DNA from: Candidatus Aerophobota bacterium
GTDB lineage: Bacteria > Aerophobota > Aerophobia > Aerophobales > B3-G15
Direction of reading: 5' to 3'
Assembly: GCA_021163905.1 (NCBI GenBank)
Contig: JAGGTG010000090.1
Coordinates: 1-6,618 of the forward strand
DNA length: 6,618 bases
Part shown: piece after piece, positions 5,865-6,618 of the stretch
How positions within the stretch are numbered: the stretch's first letter is position 1
Layout: each line of letters begins with the position of its first letter
The notes under the pieces: model-generated
Database searches by the model: none
The model's input: the letters and a program-made list of their open reading frames with translations, nothing else
Told to the model about the DNA's origin: nothing
Made by a program: the position numbers and the translations under genes

Positions 5865-6618
5865 TCATGCAGTAGTAGGTTGAGCTAAATAAACTTTTCC
5901 TTTAGATCGTAGATATCCGGCGAGTTTTTCTGCTTCCTTTTTATCTTCTGTCAGAGCAAAAACAGTGGAACCACTTCCCGACATCAAAGAACCTCTTGCT
6001 CCCCTTTTTCTTAACTCATTTTTAATCTCCTCTATTAAGGGAAACTCTTTAATTACCACCTCCTCCAGTTTATTGTATAATAAATCTTTTACCTCCAGGA
6101 GTTGCCCGGATGAAATTTTTCTTTTTAAATTGTCTTTATTTAATTTAACATTTAAACCCTCCTGTGTCAATCTACTGCTTATCTTGGAGTATACCCAGGA
6201 TGTTGAAATTGGTATATTTGGGTAAACAAGAACAATCCATCCTTCTTTAATAGAGGGAAGAGGGTGAATCTCATCTCCCCTTCCTCTTAGAAGAGCAGTA
6301 CCTTTTTTAATAAAAAAGGGAACATCTGAGCCCAGAATGGAAGAGAATTTTTCAAGGTTATCCTCCGGTATGTTGGTATTAAAAAGAGAGTTAAGCCCAA
6401 GAAGGGTAGCTGCAGCATCAGCACTTCCTCCTCCCAATCCTCCTCCCACAGGGATACTTTTATCTACAGTTATTCTTACCCCTGCTTTGATATTTGTAAG
6501 TTTAAAAAAAAGCCGGGCTGCTCTGTAAACTAAATTGTCTTTTTCAGAACAAAGATAAGGATGGTTACATATAAGATGTATTCCCTCTTTAATTTTTTCA
6601 AAGTATAAAATATCGTAT
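5865..6618 (-). CDS. ispE: IspE, 4-diphosphocytidyl-methylerythritol kinase (5' end missing)
   Basis: IspE phosphorylates 4-diphosphocytidyl-2-C-methyl-D-erythritol with ATP in the MEP route to isoprenoid precursors. The frame runs open to the window edge, giving 250 residues of the C-terminal part; about 35-40 N-terminal residues are missing by comparison with the usual 280-290. Visible GHMP-kinase features are DNLVYRAARLF (27-37 of the fragment), the ATP-binding loop IPVGGGLGGGSADAAA (55-70), GSDVPFF (96-102) and the C-terminal SGSGSTVFAL (213-222). The GTG at 6449 falls inside the ATP-binding loop and encodes its valine, so it is not the start. Upstream sequence from 6450 to 6617 translates smoothly into IspE sequence. 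spoVG and probably era follow in the same transcript. Confidence 0.97.
   Translation of the reverse strand, partial: YDILYFEKIKEGIHLICNHPYLCSEKDNLVYRAARLFFKLTNIKAGVRITVDKSIPVGGGLGGGSADAAATLLGLNSLFNTNIPEDNLEKFSSILGSDVPFFIKKGTALLRGRGDEIHPLPSIKEGWIVLVYPNIPISTSWVYSKISSRLTQEGLNVKLNKDNLKRKISSGQLLEVKDLLYNKLEEVVIKEFPLIEEIKNELRKRGARGSLMSGSGSTVFALTEDKKEAEKLAGYLRSKGKVYLAQPTTA

Noticed and set aside
6447..6449. ispE start at the GTG inside the frame
   Set aside because: This codon encodes the valine of the ATP-binding loop. The frame continues upstream as recognisable IspE to the window edge.

Overview
The window looks like a chromosomal segment of a bacterium with AT-leaning, purine-rich coding strands. 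It carries mostly housekeeping genes: queH, obgE, proB, era, spoVG and ispE. The MEP-pathway kinase IspE, bacterial-type Obg and Era, and SpoVG all point to Bacteria. An ispE-spoVG neighbourhood is familiar from Firmicutes, but SpoVG and QueH also occur in many uncultivated and deep-branching phyla. The short Obg (no C-terminal extension) and the degenerate intergenic repeats do not settle the phylum, so I make no firm taxonomic call.

Positions 1-360 hold no gene. They contain a strong hairpin at the left edge, a run of degenerate 8-bp repeats, and a nested tandem repeat (two 46-bp units, each built from four 7-bp subunits). An AT-rich stretch with weak promoter-like boxes follows. From 361 to 4577 four genes lie tightly packed on the + strand: an uncharacterised GHKL-type ATPase (MORC/Hsp90/MutL-like N-terminus), queH (queuosine synthesis), obgE (ribosome-associated GTPase) and proB (proline synthesis). 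The 18-nt gap and the two gene overlaps suggest a single transcript with translational coupling.

From 6618 down to 4579 three genes run on the - strand: ispE (5' end outside the window), spoVG (87 aa, GTG start) and era. A 12-bp inverted repeat lies between spoVG and era. The two gene sets converge with one base between the proB and era stop codons and no hairpin terminator at the junction, so 3' overlap of the two transcripts is likely.

I see no CRISPR array, transposon, phage gene or recognisable new multi-gene system. The points most worth a second look are the GHKL ATPase of unknown role at the head of a housekeeping operon, the nested repeats upstream of it, the proB start (strong Shine-Dalgarno followed by AUA and no standard start codon), and the terminator-less convergent junction with a + strand terminator-like hairpin just beyond era.
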